Origin: a virus
DNA: 64,000 bases
Strand: one strand, 5' to 3'
Virus record (IMG/VR): IMGVR_UViG_3300044613_004618
Coordinates: 1 to 64,000 of that record
Shown: one piece after another, positions 34,001 to 42,141 of the stretch
Layout of the letters: each line of letters begins with the position of its first letter
Numbering within the stretch: the stretch's first letter is position 1
Notes under the pieces: model-generated
Told to the model about the DNA's origin: nothing
Seen by the model: only the letters and a program-made list of their open reading frames with translations
Databases searched by the model: none
Program-made: the position numbers and the translations under genes

Positions 34001-35545
34001 CTGGGTTCGAACGTGGCCACGTTCCTGGCTACGCCCAGCTCTGCCAACCTTGCCAGTGCCGTCACCGACGAGACTGGCTCGGGCGCCCTGGTTTTCGCCA
34101 ACACCCCGACTCTCGTGACGCCGGTTCTGGGCACCCCGACCTCGGGCACGCTCACGAACTGCACCGGGTTGCCGGTCAGCACGGGCATTTCTGGCTTGGG
34201 CACTGGCATTGCCACGTTCCTGGCGACTCCCAGCTCTGCCAACCTGATCTCGGCCGTGACAGACGAGACCGGCTCGGGCAGCCTGGTGTTTGCGACCAGC
34301 CCGACGCTTGTCACGCCGACCCTGGGCGTGGCCAGCGCGACCAGCATCAACAAGGTTGCCATCACGGCCCCGGCGACCAGCGCCACGCTGACCATCGCCG
34401 ACGGCAAGACGCTGACGGCGAGCAATACGCTGACCTTCACCGGTACGGACTCAAGCTCCGTGGCTTTTGGCGCCGGTGGAACGGTGGCGTACACGAGCAA
34501 CAAGCTCAGCGCGTTCGCCGCCACCACCTCCAGCGAACTGGCAGGCGTGATCAGCGACGAAACGGGTTCCGGCTCGCTGGTCTTCGGCACCAGCCCGGCG
34601 TTCACCACGAGCGTCACGACCGGCAGCACCACGTTTGCTGTGTTCAACACCAACGCCACCACGGTGAACGCCTTCGGCGCCGCGACGACGCTCAGCATGG
34701 GCGCTGGTTCCGGCACGACGACGATCAACAACAACCTGACCGTCACCGGCAACCTGACGATCAACGGCACCACGACGACCGTGAACTCCACCACCATGAC
34801 GGTGGACGACCCGATCATCACGTTGGGCGGCGACACGGCTCCCGGCACGGACGATAACAAGGACCGGGGTGTTGAGTTCCGCTGGCACAACGGCACGACC
34901 GCCAGGCTCGGCTTCTTTGGCTTCGACGACAGCACCGGCAAGTTCACGTTCATTCCGGACGCCACGAACAGCTCTGAAGTTTTCTCCGGCACGCTGGGTA
35001 CGATCGACGTCGGCGCCGTGCATATCAACGGCGCGCAGATCGCCGCCAGCAACCTGAGCAACGGCGTCACTGGTTCGGGCAGCGTCGTTTTGGCCACGAG
35101 CCCCACGCTTGTCACGCCCGCGCTGGGTACGCCGACCTCTGGCACCCTGACAAACTGCACCGGGCTGCCCGTCAGCACGGGCGTTTCGGGCCTGGGCACT
35201 GGCGTGGCGACGTTCCTCGCGACTCCCAGCTCGGCAAACCTGGCGAGTGCTGTTACGGACGAGACGGGCTCGGGCAGCCTGGTGTTCGCCACCAGCCCGA
35301 CCCTGGTGACTCCCACGCTGGGTGCTGCCACGGCCACGAGCATCAACAAGGTCACGATCACGGCTCCGGCCACGGCGGCGACCCTGACGATTGCCAATAA
35401 CAAGACGCTCACGGTGAACAACACCCTGACGTTCTCCGGCACGGATAGCAGCTCGGTGGCCTTCGGCGCGGGCGGTACGGTGGTGTACACGAACACCGTC
35501 TGCTCGGCGATCGCCGACTGCACGCTCGACGGCGGCACCTTCTAA
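31034..35545 (+). CDS. Giant repetitive tail fibre, 1503 residues
   Basis: N-terminal PNTIRIKRRTSGNTGAP, then AELAFNEVNNTLYYGKG, is the fibre docking motif. The body consists of recombined modules: SINKVAITAPATSATLTIAD (four variants), GLGSNVATFLATPSSANLAS (six or so), and a segment ending VDDPIITLGGDT present twice. Ser/Thr/Gly/Ala-rich, no catalytic motif, ends with a short Cys-containing peptide. Probably a long trimeric fibre. The internal repeats also leave long antisense open frames, which are artefacts. Confidence 0.82.
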   Translation: MPNTIRIKRRTSGNTGAPSTLANAELAFNEVNNTLYYGKGDNGSGGATSIIAIAGDGTFATKTYVDSAVSGATPTGVAYLAQDNSWDASKTNTFNGTVNLEGTFKIDNATVNTSAAELNVLDGVTAGTVSASKALVLNSSSAISGNITFIGTQTFSGSEQAAGGVSIDTAYDSALSLYHSVAGGGSSVRFQCGTAAGGIDGSTWLIRSEDDIPGGPLSFDLLLPNQTGRFATLADISAAVASAVGLSSSLKAPVAAATTANITLSGTQTIDGIAVSAGDRVLVKDQSSAAANGIYVVASGSWSRATDVDTGAELLGASTFVLGGTTNGSKTFVNTNSGTITLGTTAVTFADQTSVAAVTAGAGLTKTGTTIDIGTASTGRIVVNPDNIDLATVGTAGTYAKVTTDAYGRVTAGSAQVAISTDVSGLGTGIATFLATPSSANLASALTDETGSNTVVFSTSPAFTTSVTTGSTTFAVFNSTATTINAFGAATTISMGAGSGTTTINNNLTVAGNLTVNGTTTTVNSTTITVDDPIITLGGDTVPTSDDNKDRGVEFRYFDSQARVGFFGFDDSAGAFTALLQATNSSEVFSGTAAPAVFGAITGTSVNKVAITAPANSATLTIADGKTLTASNTLTFTGTDSSSVAFGAGGTVAYTGNNLSVFAATTSSQLAGVISDETGSGSLVFATSPTLVTPTLGVASATSINKVAITAPTTSATLTIADGKTLTASNTLTFTGTDSSSVAFGAGGTVTYTSNTLAVFSATTSAQLAGVISDETGSGALVFANTPTLVTPVLGTPTSGTLTNCTGLPISTGVSGLGSNVATFLATPSSANLASAVTDETGSGALVFGTSPTITTPTITFSTAAAATAGTNSQGQGALTNDVNVVTTAANNPSGVTLPTATTGRRLVIANRGANPVNVYPATGAAIDALGANAAIQIPVNGSMEFNASSTTQWYSSATATFTAPTLGTPASGTLTNCTGLPVSTGISGLGSNVATFLATPSSANLASAVTDETGSGALVFANTPTLVTPVLGTPTSGTLTNCTGLPVSTGISGLGTGIATFLATPSSANLISAVTDETGSGSLVFATSPTLVTPTLGVASATSINKVAITAPATSATLTIADGKTLTASNTLTFTGTDSSSVAFGAGGTVAYTSNKLSAFAATTSSELAGVISDETGSGSLVFGTSPAFTTSVTTGSTTFAVFNTNATTVNAFGAATTLSMGAGSGTTTINNNLTVTGNLTINGTTTTVNSTTMTVDDPIITLGGDTAPGTDDNKDRGVEFRWHNGTTARLGFFGFDDSTGKFTFIPDATNSSEVFSGTLGTIDVGAVHINGAQIAASNLSNGVTGSGSVVLATSPTLVTPALGTPTSGTLTNCTGLPVSTGVSGLGTGVATFLATPSSANLASAVTDETGSGSLVFATSPTLVTPTLGAATATSINKVTITAPATAATLTIANNKTLTVNNTLTFSGTDSSSVAFGAGGTVVYTNTVCSAIADCTLDGGTF

Positions 35546-35553
35546 TCCCAGCG

Positions 35554-35600
35554 GGCCGGGGCTCAAAGATATCTTTGGGCCCCGGCCAGTTGTCTGCTTT
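35554..35600 (+). terminator. 34-bp inverted repeat centred on a GATATC motif
   Basis: GGCCGGGGCTCAAAGAT and its mirror (35554-35587) differ at one position, which is a G-U pair in RNA. A T-run (CTTTTT) follows nine bases later. It lies directly after the giant fibre gene, so termination is likely, with the repeated motif as its apex. Confidence 0.65.
35565..35576. repeat. WWWGATATCWWW site 18
   Basis: AAAGATATCTTT at the centre of a 34-bp inverted repeat. Confidence 0.9.
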
Positions 35601-35658
35601 TTGGCGGGGCGCTACGATCGTGGGCAGGTATTCACCCCCAGCGCATCTCTGACGCACC

Positions 35659-37308
35659 ATGCCCAACAAGATCCAAATCAAGCGAAGCAGCACTGCTAGC
35701 GCCACGCCCGCGGCTGGCGCGCTCGACGCGGGCGAACTGGCTATCAATACCGCCGACGGCAGGCTGTTTGCCAAGAACTCTGCCGGAACCGTGGTGAATC
35801 TCCCGGTGACGAGCATTAGCGGGCAAACGATCACGCCAGACACCGTCGGCGTCAACGTCGCAAGTCCCACCTCAAAACTGCACGTCAAGGCCACGGAAGC
35901 CAACGGCGGGCAGGACTCCGTCGCCAAGCTGCTCAGCTCGCAGACCACAACCTTGTCGGACGCAAACTGGAAGGGGCGCACGCTGCTGGGCGCCCAGAAT
36001 CTGACGTTTCTGGTCGGTTGCTTTAACACCATGGCCGCCATTGGGGCGCACAGCTGGACCAGCGCCGACAGCCAGACCGGCGCCTCCTGGGCCGACATGT
36101 ACTTCAACCCGGACGGCGACGCCAAGGTTTACATTGGCGCCGCGTCCGGAACCGGCTGGACGCCAAACCAGGGCATCCTGTGCGTCGACAACAACTCTGG
36201 CAATATTGGCGTAGGCACAGCCAACCCGCAAACCAAATTGCAGATTGTTACGGGCTACGACCACGACCCCAATAACGATGCGGTTAGCCCCGCTACCAGT
36301 GAGTTATATGGCGCAGCACAGACTGAGATTTTTCAGGTTATTTCTGGGGGCCACACCGAAGACAACAGCGGTGAAACCCCGTACGTAAATATTGCGCGTT
36401 TTCACGTAAACGGGCCAGCATCGCGCGGCTCGATTTCTTTGAGTAATTCAGGCGCACCGGACGGGACCGTGTCCTCCGGTGCGTGGGAAAACAACGTGCT
36501 CCAATTTTTCGTGCACGGCCCCAATTACGCTTATGGCTACTACGGCGGTAACGCGTCCGACGCCGGTTGCGCAATGATTGTGACGCAAGGCGCAGACATC
36601 GTCAAACTTCAAATCGGTAACTACAACGCAGCGCCGATTGAGTTTTTCACCGACAACACGCCGCGATTTGCGATTACAACTGACGGCAATTACGTCGTGC
36701 AAAAAAGCGTCGATTACGACTTTACCGATCTGGCCACGTTTTCTTTCTACAACAGTTACGATTCCGGCGCGGGCGCAATCGGCGACCTTGCCAGCATTCG
36801 CTGCAAGACGGGCAGCAGCGCGGCCCTTGGCACACTGATTTTTGCGACGGGCAACTCAGGGTCATTAACCGACCGAATGGTCATTAACGAGTACGGCCAA
36901 GTCGGCATCGGCACCGATGCGCCCGCGCACATGCTTGAAGTCGTCAGCACGGGCGACGGCGTAATCGAAATTGCCCGCTTTCGGCGGCAGGATTCCCTCA
37001 ACAACGACGGCGCGCATTTCTCGATTCACGCCGACAACACCAACAACCTGGTGCAGCTCAGGTCGTCCGGTACGTCTGCGGGTGCTTTTGCGTTCTACGC
37101 GGGCAACAACGAGCGCATGCGGATGCTCGCCAACGGTGACCTGGGTCTCGGTACTTCGTCGCCGTCAGCGAAGCTAGACGTCGTTGGAAACGCCGTGGTC
37201 TCGGGTACGCTCACAGTCGGCGGTAGCGGCGTGCAGAAGACGATCACGAGCGGTACTGCGGCGCCGTCAGGCGGTGTTGACGGCGACATTTACCTTCAGT
37301 ACACATAG
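35659..37308 (+). CDS. Tail fibre/spike protein
   Basis: 549 residues. The N-terminus PNKIQIKRSSTASATPAAGA, then ELAINTADGRLFAKN, repeats the docking motif of the preceding fibre. The body is beta-rich with GIGTDAPAHMLEVVS and LGLGTSSPSAKLDVVGN, short motifs typical of fibre ends that precede chaperone or tip domains. No enzymatic motif. Start ATG at 35659; 113-base spacer upstream contains the palindromic terminator. Confidence 0.75.
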   Translation: MPNKIQIKRSSTASATPAAGALDAGELAINTADGRLFAKNSAGTVVNLPVTSISGQTITPDTVGVNVASPTSKLHVKATEANGGQDSVAKLLSSQTTTLSDANWKGRTLLGAQNLTFLVGCFNTMAAIGAHSWTSADSQTGASWADMYFNPDGDAKVYIGAASGTGWTPNQGILCVDNNSGNIGVGTANPQTKLQIVTGYDHDPNNDAVSPATSELYGAAQTEIFQVISGGHTEDNSGETPYVNIARFHVNGPASRGSISLSNSGAPDGTVSSGAWENNVLQFFVHGPNYAYGYYGGNASDAGCAMIVTQGADIVKLQIGNYNAAPIEFFTDNTPRFAITTDGNYVVQKSVDYDFTDLATFSFYNSYDSGAGAIGDLASIRCKTGSSAALGTLIFATGNSGSLTDRMVINEYGQVGIGTDAPAHMLEVVSTGDGVIEIARFRRQDSLNNDGAHFSIHADNTNNLVQLRSSGTSAGAFAFYAGNNERMRMLANGDLGLGTSSPSAKLDVVGNAVVSGTLTVGGSGVQKTITSGTAAPSGGVDGDIYLQYT

Positions 37309-37316
37309 GGGAGATC

Positions 37317-37526
37317 ATGGAAGTCGTCGTCAACGTTGAACGGATCACCTACATCGCGTCCACCGGGGACTGGCGTCTCGTGGTGTCCGGCGGGTCGTTT
37401 GAGATTCTGCCGCAAGTCGGGGCGTGGCAGTATGCGTCGGGCATCAACCTCGACAACCTCGCGGCCCTGATCGTGGCGGCGAAGGCCGACGCTGTCTCTC
37501 GCGGAATCAACTGGAGCGGAAACTGA
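37317..37526 (+). CDS. Small tail protein, 69 residues
   Basis: ATG behind GGGGAG. Beta-rich small protein (VVVNVERITYIASTGDWRLV). Its stop overlaps the next ATG (TGATG). Position suggests a tail-fibre accessory. Confidence 0.55.
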   Translation: MEVVVNVERITYIASTGDWRLVVSGGSFEILPQVGAWQYASGINLDNLAALIVAAKADAVSRGINWSGN

Positions 37527-38374
37527 TGGCAGCACTCACCGATCTCTCCGACCTCATCAACCGGCAGACCGGCGGCAACAACGGCACGCCGGAAAACATC
37601 TTTTTTTATAAGGTGCCTCGCATTGCTGGCGTTGCTGCAACGGCTCCGCTCGCGGGCCGTGGTTGTTCGCTGTGGCGCTATGACGGCCAGCCAGGTCGCG
37701 GCTTCATTCCAACTGGTACTGAAATCCCCGATCGCACGACGATCGGCTCAATACAGTTTGCAGCGCCGGGCGGATCGCGTGACAAGCATCTGATTAGCGC
37801 CAGCATCACGCCGAGCGTGGCTGGCGTGTATCTCCTCTATGACCGGATCTTGCACAATGGCGGCTTGAGCGGCACGGCCACGACATCGCAAACCGTGCAG
37901 GGCACCACGCCTTCGCCTGCCCTCACCCGAAACACGGGCGGCGCCGGGAACATGGTGTTTTACGAGATCTACGGGGGCATCGGTACGGTCAGCACGACGT
38001 TGACGATGACATACACGGACGAGAACGGCAACACCGGCCAGACTTCAACAATCAATATCGGCGCCAACGGCTTCCGCGAGGAACTGCGGGCACAACGAAT
38101 CCCCCTTGCGGATGGCGACAAAGGCGTTCGTGCAGTGGCGAGCGTTCAGTTGACTGCCACCACCGGCACTGCAGGCAACTTTGGCATCACCATTGCTCAG
38201 CCGCTAGCGTGGATTCCGGTTGGCAGCGGCGGAACAATGGGCTGGCGTGATTACACGACCGGCCTGCCAGGTATTCCGACTATTCATCCCGATGCGTGCT
38301 TGGCGCTAATGTTCATTCCAGCCGCCGCGACCGCGCCCGAGGTCTGGGGCTGCCTCGGCACGGTGGAGAAGTGA
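37526..38374 (+). CDS. Tail/capsid surface protein, paralogue A
   Basis: 282 residues. I start at the ATG overlapping the preceding stop. Beta-rich jelly-roll-like pattern with GFREELRAQRIPLADGDKGV and TATTGTAGNFGITIAQPLAW. The next gene repeats these segments, so the two arose by duplication. Similar single-domain proteins decorate phage particles; no specific function recognised. Confidence 0.6.
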   Translation: MAALTDLSDLINRQTGGNNGTPENIFFYKVPRIAGVAATAPLAGRGCSLWRYDGQPGRGFIPTGTEIPDRTTIGSIQFAAPGGSRDKHLISASITPSVAGVYLLYDRILHNGGLSGTATTSQTVQGTTPSPALTRNTGGAGNMVFYEIYGGIGTVSTTLTMTYTDENGNTGQTSTINIGANGFREELRAQRIPLADGDKGVRAVASVQLTATTGTAGNFGITIAQPLAWIPVGSGGTMGWRDYTTGLPGIPTIHPDACLALMFIPAAATAPEVWGCLGTVEK

Positions 38375-38375
38375 A

Positions 38376-39203
38376 ATGTCGATAGCGGACTACGACGCAT
38401 ATGTGGACTTGCTGCGGTTGAACCGTGGCTCCGACTGGCAGATGTCTGGCACCACCGGCCGCGCCCTGCGGGCGAACGCGATGTGGAGATCGTTTGTGCC
38501 AGCCCCGTCGCCGGTCACGACGAGCGTAGCGTGCAGCCGTACCAATGACGTGGCGATCGGCCCGATCCCGGCTGTCGCCAGCGGAAACGAGTTGTGCATT
38601 CTTGGAGGTCGTTTCAATACGTCCGGCGCTGGCGGCATGGCTGCCTGCGTGATCGACCTATTGAATCACCACAACGGAATGAGCGGCGTGGTCATAACCG
38701 AACAAACCACAAATCTCGTCGGGACGCCTGCATCGACTGCCGCGCTCACGCGCTACACAAGCGGCGAAGGCGTGATGCTCGGGCTTATGATTTACGGGCT
38801 CATCGGCAGCACTGGGACGACTGTTACAGTGCGGTACACAAACAGCAGCGGAGTCGGAAACCGTGTCAGCACTGTCACGGCGTTCGGCGGCACCGGCTTT
38901 CGAGAAATAGGTTCCCTCATTCCGATTCCACTTCAGCAAGAAGACACTGGGGTTCGGTCTGTTGAGGGCGTAACTCTCGCCGCCTCGACCGGGACGGCTG
39001 GCAGTTTCGGCGTGGTGCTGTTCAAACCATTGGCGATGTTTGGGCTCAACGATGCGTCTGGGGTCGTCCCGATTGATGCAGTCTCGACGGGCGGCTTTAC
39101 CGGGCAGCTCGCGCTCGCTCATCCCAACGCCTGTCTGACGATGATCGGTTTCGGACAAAGCGCGCAGGCGATCAACGGCGCGCTCTTGCTGGCGGAGGTC
39201 TAA
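38376..39203 (+). CDS. Tail/capsid surface protein, paralogue B
   Basis: 275 residues. Shares GFREIGSLIPIPLQ, DTGVRSVEGVTLAASTG and TAGSFGVVLFKPLAMF with paralogue A at equivalent positions; the N-terminal 40 residues are unrelated. Starts 2 bases after A stops, so they are coexpressed. Confidence 0.6.
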   Translation: MSIADYDAYVDLLRLNRGSDWQMSGTTGRALRANAMWRSFVPAPSPVTTSVACSRTNDVAIGPIPAVASGNELCILGGRFNTSGAGGMAACVIDLLNHHNGMSGVVITEQTTNLVGTPASTAALTRYTSGEGVMLGLMIYGLIGSTGTTVTVRYTNSSGVGNRVSTVTAFGGTGFREIGSLIPIPLQQEDTGVRSVEGVTLAASTGTAGSFGVVLFKPLAMFGLNDASGVVPIDAVSTGGFTGQLALAHPNACLTMIGFGQSAQAINGALLLAEV

Positions 39204-39206
39204 CGC

Positions 39207-39401
39207 ATGGCATCCCGGCGGCTATTCGACGGCGCGCAGCAAGAGATTGGGTCGCTCCCCGCGGTCTATACCGGCTCTACGGCAACGAAAGTTTGGATCA
39301 AGGTGGCGGGCGTGTGGAAGGAAGCCACCCCCTACATTCGGGTAGGCGGTATTTGGAAGGTCGCGACCCCGAAAATTAGGGCGGCTAGCGTTTGGAGATA
39401 G
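39207..39401 (+). CDS. Small tail protein, 64 residues
   Basis: ATG 4 bases after the preceding stop. Contains two short repeats, VWKEATPYIRVGGIW and WKVATPKIRAASVW, a pattern typical of small phage tail proteins (KVGGVWK-type repeats). Function unknown. Confidence 0.6.
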   Translation: MASRRLFDGAQQEIGSLPAVYTGSTATKVWIKVAGVWKEATPYIRVGGIWKVATPKIRAASVWR

Positions 39402-39447
39402 CGCTCCGGCGCGCCAGGTATACTAGGGCTCCGCCTGGCAGGGACGC

Positions 39448-39472
39448 CGGGCACCCCTCGTAAGGGAGCCCG
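39448..39472 (+). promoter_or_regulatory. Hairpin over ribosome binding site; possible promoter upstream
   Basis: CGGGC(A)..CCCT-CGTA-AGGG..GCCCG folds into a 9-bp interrupted stem that holds the GGGAG used by the ATG at 39476. A TATACT at 39419-39424 could be a -10 hexamer but has no good -35. Confidence 0.45.
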
Positions 39473-39475
39473 AGC

Positions 39476-39832
39476 ATGGCGGCTCGATTCGCTAAGTACC
39501 AGGCGCTGGTACGCATCCTCAAGAAGCACTGTCCCCCGGCCTACCCGATCTCCGTGAAGCGGGTGCAGCTTCCCAAGCGGCTCGAGGGGCGCTGCTGGAA
39601 GGACGGCAAGAAGTTCTTCATCGAGATCGACAAGAAGCTCGACGAGGCCCGGACCATGGACGTGCTGCTCCACGAGTGGGCCCACGCCAAGGCCTGGAAC
39701 CACATGCTGGACGCGGCCAAGGACGACGAGGCGTTCAACAAGCTGGCCCACGACGCTGCCTGGGGCGTGGCTTATGCCGAGGTATACTGTGTGTACGAAC
39801 AGCAGTTCATTCCCGCAGTGTCTAGGATCTGA
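39476..39832 (+). CDS. HExxH zinc metalloprotease-like protein
   Basis: 118 residues. LLHEWAHAKAWN (about 62-73) is an HExxH zinc site; a third ligand could be a downstream His or Glu (HDAAWGVAYAEVY). The N-terminus is basic with one Cys pair (KKHCPP; GRCWKDGKK). Comparable small HEWAH proteins occur in phages beside tail genes. Translation may be limited by the hairpin over its ribosome site. Confidence 0.6.
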   Translation: MAARFAKYQALVRILKKHCPPAYPISVKRVQLPKRLEGRCWKDGKKFFIEIDKKLDEARTMDVLLHEWAHAKAWNHMLDAAKDDEAFNKLAHDAAWGVAYAEVYCVYEQQFIPAVSRI

Positions 39833-39834
39833 TC

Positions 39835-40560
39835 GTGCCAATAAACTTCAGGCCTTTCGTGAGCGCGCTTTCTCGGGCTGGTACGGCCGCCCGCGCTGCC
39901 GCACGGCCAGTTGGCGCCGTTTATCGCACGTACAACAAGGCCACGACGCCGCTCGCTACGCACATGGCGAACAAATTGCCGGAGGCGTACCGACCATTCG
40001 CCAAGGGGTTTGTGGGCGGCGCGGGTTTGACGATGACCGGGGTGTCCGCCGCGGGCGCGTATGAAAGCGCCGCAAACGCTGCAGGCAATTCCGCGCGCCA
40101 GCTAGCGCAAACCTCGGGCTTGCGCGATCCCAAACAGCTCGACACTGTCAGTGAACGGGCGCGCAGTCGAATGATTCCGATGGCGTGGAAGTCGGTCGCG
40201 CCCAAGTGGCTGGGCGGCGACGGCACGCCACTGGGTCGCGAAATAGCTCAAGACGTTCGCAGCGTGGCCTGGCATAACATTGGCCCCGCTGTTTTGCGCC
40301 CGGCGCCCAGCGCAGCAAAGCGCCACGCATCTGAGGCGGCGTTTTTGGCGGCCACAGGAAACCCTATCAGCGCCGTGTCGCCGTACCTGTTTGCGCCGCG
40401 ACCGACAGTCGCACAGATGTGGCAGAATGTGCCGCAAAACACGCGGTCACGTTTGAAGGGTAACTTGGCTGCCGCGGCGCTACAACCCACCAGCGTGAGC
40501 CCGCTGGCGCAAGAAATGCGCTACGTCTTTGCACCGGTTGCCGCGCAGTACGGGCTGTAA
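39835..40560 (+). CDS. Ala-rich virion-type protein, 241 residues
   Basis: GTG start 2 bases after the preceding stop. Basic, Ala-rich N-terminus, one Gly-rich hydrophobic segment (FAKGFVGGAGLTMTGVSAAGA), then helical and Pro-containing regions. Resembles the membrane-active virion proteins at 17-21 kb in composition but lacks the EFGEKLA peptide. Confidence 0.5.
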   Translation: MPINFRPFVSALSRAGTAARAAARPVGAVYRTYNKATTPLATHMANKLPEAYRPFAKGFVGGAGLTMTGVSAAGAYESAANAAGNSARQLAQTSGLRDPKQLDTVSERARSRMIPMAWKSVAPKWLGGDGTPLGREIAQDVRSVAWHNIGPAVLRPAPSAAKRHASEAAFLAATGNPISAVSPYLFAPRPTVAQMWQNVPQNTRSRLKGNLAAAALQPTSVSPLAQEMRYVFAPVAAQYGL

Positions 40561-40575
40561 TTTGAGCCGCGCTGC

Positions 40576-40815
40576 GTGAAAGATATCTTTGAGACTGGCA
40601 TGCCTCCAGGACTTTGCTACGCTTGCGCCTCCGAGACCATTGAGATTCGCGGCAAGCGCGTTTGCCCGAACTGTCATATGATCTTGGAAACCTGCTGCGA
40701 GGGAGGCCCTTGCAGCTACCCTCTTGGAGAAGCGGCCGATGACGTGGGACGAGCTGATCACGAAGGTCGAGACGTGGGCGTGCGAGCGGCAGATCATCCC
40801 GAACAGCACTCCTGA
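40576..40815 (+). CDS. Zinc-ribbon protein, 79 residues
   Basis: CYACASETIEIRGKRVCPNC gives two C-x2-C pairs of a zinc ribbon, followed by CC and GGPC. The start is uncertain: GTG at 40576 makes KDIFE from the GATATC motif; ATG at 40600 starts after it. The last 26 residues overlap MazG in another frame and look unconstrained, so the functional part is probably the ribbon. Confidence 0.5.
   Translation: MKDIFETGMPPGLCYACASETIEIRGKRVCPNCHMILETCCEGGPCSYPLGEAADDVGRADHEGRDVGVRAADHPEQHS
40579..40590. repeat. WWWGATATCWWW site 19
   Basis: AAAGATATCTTT at the start of the zinc-ribbon gene. Confidence 0.85.
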
Positions 40816-41050
40816 AGCGCAGCTCCTGAAGACCATGAGCGAGCTGGGCGAGCTTGCCGACGCCACGCTCAAGGACGCCCCCGAAGATGTCGCCGACGGC
40901 CTGGGCGACGTGCTCGTCACGCTGATCATCTACAGCAAGCTCTACGGCGTGAACCTGCGCAGCTGCCTGGAGAGCGCCTATGACACCATCAAGGACCGCA
41001 AGGGCACGCTCATGCCCAACGGCGTGTTTGTGAAAGAGGAGGCAGTATGA
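40739..41050 (+). CDS. MazG-like nucleotide pyrophosphohydrolase
   Basis: 103 residues from the ATG, with GGAG 9 bases upstream. EAQLLKTMSELGELADATLK and DGLGDVLVTLIIYSKLYG hold the E-x2-E and E/D-x2-D metal-binding helices of the all-alpha NTP pyrophosphohydrolase family. They hydrolyse (d)NTPs to monophosphates and in phages may clean nucleotide pools or lower alarmone levels. ATGA overlap with the lipoprotein gene. Confidence 0.78.
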   Translation: MTWDELITKVETWACERQIIPNSTPEAQLLKTMSELGELADATLKDAPEDVADGLGDVLVTLIIYSKLYGVNLRSCLESAYDTIKDRKGTLMPNGVFVKEEAV

Positions 41051-41295
41051 CGCTCCTCGTCGCGATCCTGCTGGCGGTGTTGTTTGCGGGCTGCGCCACG
41101 CCGCCCGTCTCGGCTGTGAACACCCAGCCTGAGTCGCTCTTCGAGGCGCACGTCCGGCTTTGCCCGCAGTGCAGCAAGCCGCTGCTGAGCCCCGACGGCA
41201 CCGAGAACAGCCTCTGCGAAGAAGGCTTCCGGGCGTTCCAGGAAGACGTGCGCCGCGCCCAGGCGAACCAGACCACCAACACGGGGCAACGATGA
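41047..41295 (+). CDS. Small lipoprotein
   Basis: 82 residues. LLVAILLAVLFAGC is a signal peptidase II sequence with lipobox LFAG-C at Cys16. The mature part has a C-x2-C (LCPQCS) and a later Cys. Small lipoproteins in phages include o-spanins and superinfection-exclusion factors; no i-spanin partner is obvious, although the next gene encodes a membrane protein. Confidence 0.65.
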   Translation: MTLLVAILLAVLFAGCATPPVSAVNTQPESLFEAHVRLCPQCSKPLLSPDGTENSLCEEGFRAFQEDVRRAQANQTTNTGQR

Positions 41296-41549
41296 TTCCA
41301 CCCTACATCGACCATCACGACCTGTTCGACAAACTCTACGAGTGGCTGGTGAATTTCTGGGCTATCAGCCTGTTCTTCGCCTTGTTGCCGATCATTGCGG
41401 CATTCGCAGTGCTTGTAATCGGCGCGCCGCTCTGGCTGGGTTACATAGTCTGGGGCATCGCGTTTGATATCTATCGGATCTTCACGGCTGCTCCGGCCAT
41501 TACGCCGGAACTCCCCCAACAAGTTTTGCAGCTGTTCTGGTTCTGGTAA
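41292..41549 (+). CDS. Membrane protein, 85 residues
   Basis: ATGA overlap with the lipoprotein gene. Two membrane segments (WAISLFFALLPIIAAFAVLVIG and PLWLGYIVWGIAFDIY), short polar N-terminus, and an aromatic C-terminus ending LQLFWFW. A GATATC site lies in the second segment, read FDIY. The last 16 codons are duplicated downstream at 42200. Confidence 0.6.
   Translation: MIPPYIDHHDLFDKLYEWLVNFWAISLFFALLPIIAAFAVLVIGAPLWLGYIVWGIAFDIYRIFTAAPAITPELPQQVLQLFWFW
41463..41474. repeat. WWWGATATCWWW site 20
   Basis: TTTGATATCTAT inside the 41292 membrane-protein gene. Confidence 0.75.
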
Positions 41550-41596
41550 CTGTTTTTTCCGTCCCGTAACTGTTTTCAAGGAGGATCGCATGCCCA
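41502..41596 (+). repeat. Imperfect direct repeat, copy 1
   Basis: ACGCCGGAACT through AGTTTTGCAGCTGTTCTGG, then TAACTGTTTT twice and the Shine-Dalgarno plus ATGCCC. Matches 42200-42292 with a few substitutions and a two-base length difference. Confidence 0.85.
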
Positions 41597-42141
41597 CCGA
41601 TAACCAGACCGCCGACGTTGTGGTAAGCGTCGAGATGTTTCCGCCTCGTATCGGCATGACGTCGTGCGTTGGTATTGGTGTGCGTGGGCCAGAAGATTAC
41701 CCACTGGAGTTCGGCAACTACTGCTCAATTTCTTCCCGCATAGGCGCCCCCGAAGTTTCATGGAGCGGCCCGTATCTGTGCAACATGTGGGCTGAAAATT
41801 TGAAAGAGTGGGCGCGCCGTAACCCCGACGTGGCTGAAATCGAGATCACAGTCGTCTCGCACGTCGGGAAAAGCATCGGCTTTGTCAGCGATCCGCGGCT
41901 GAAAGACTGGTGCAACAAAAATTTCTGCGTGACCGGCAATGGTTGGCCGTCTGTTGCCGCTATGCGCAAAGTCGTCGAGTTGACTGATCTTCCGCCAGAT
42001 TGGTCTTGCGGGTGCGAGAAAGACGATATGGCGCCGCAGCATTGGTGCCGATACGACAAGCACGCGATCACGCGAACTTGTCATCACTGTAATAAGCAAG
42101 AAACGCAGAGTTTGTCAAAGCGCGCCGACGACCGCCGATGA
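41590..42141 (+). CDS. Hypothetical Cys/Trp-rich protein, 183 residues
   Basis: ATG behind AAGGAGG. Soluble, with many Cys: DWCNKNFC, DWSCGCEKDD, HWCRYD and RTCHHCNK, some of which could form a zinc site near the C-terminus. No known domain recognised. The gene is bracketed by the two copies of a 95-bp direct repeat, which suggests insertion next to the cupin gene. Confidence 0.55.
   Translation: MPTDNQTADVVVSVEMFPPRIGMTSCVGIGVRGPEDYPLEFGNYCSISSRIGAPEVSWSGPYLCNMWAENLKEWARRNPDVAEIEITVVSHVGKSIGFVSDPRLKDWCNKNFCVTGNGWPSVAAMRKVVELTDLPPDWSCGCEKDDMAPQHWCRYDKHAITRTCHHCNKQETQSLSKRADDRR

Noticed and set aside
32992-35538. 848-codon open frame on the minus strand opposite the giant fibre
   Set aside because: It mirrors the repeated Thr/Ser/Gly codons of the fibre, has no ribosome site, and all supported genes are on the plus strand.
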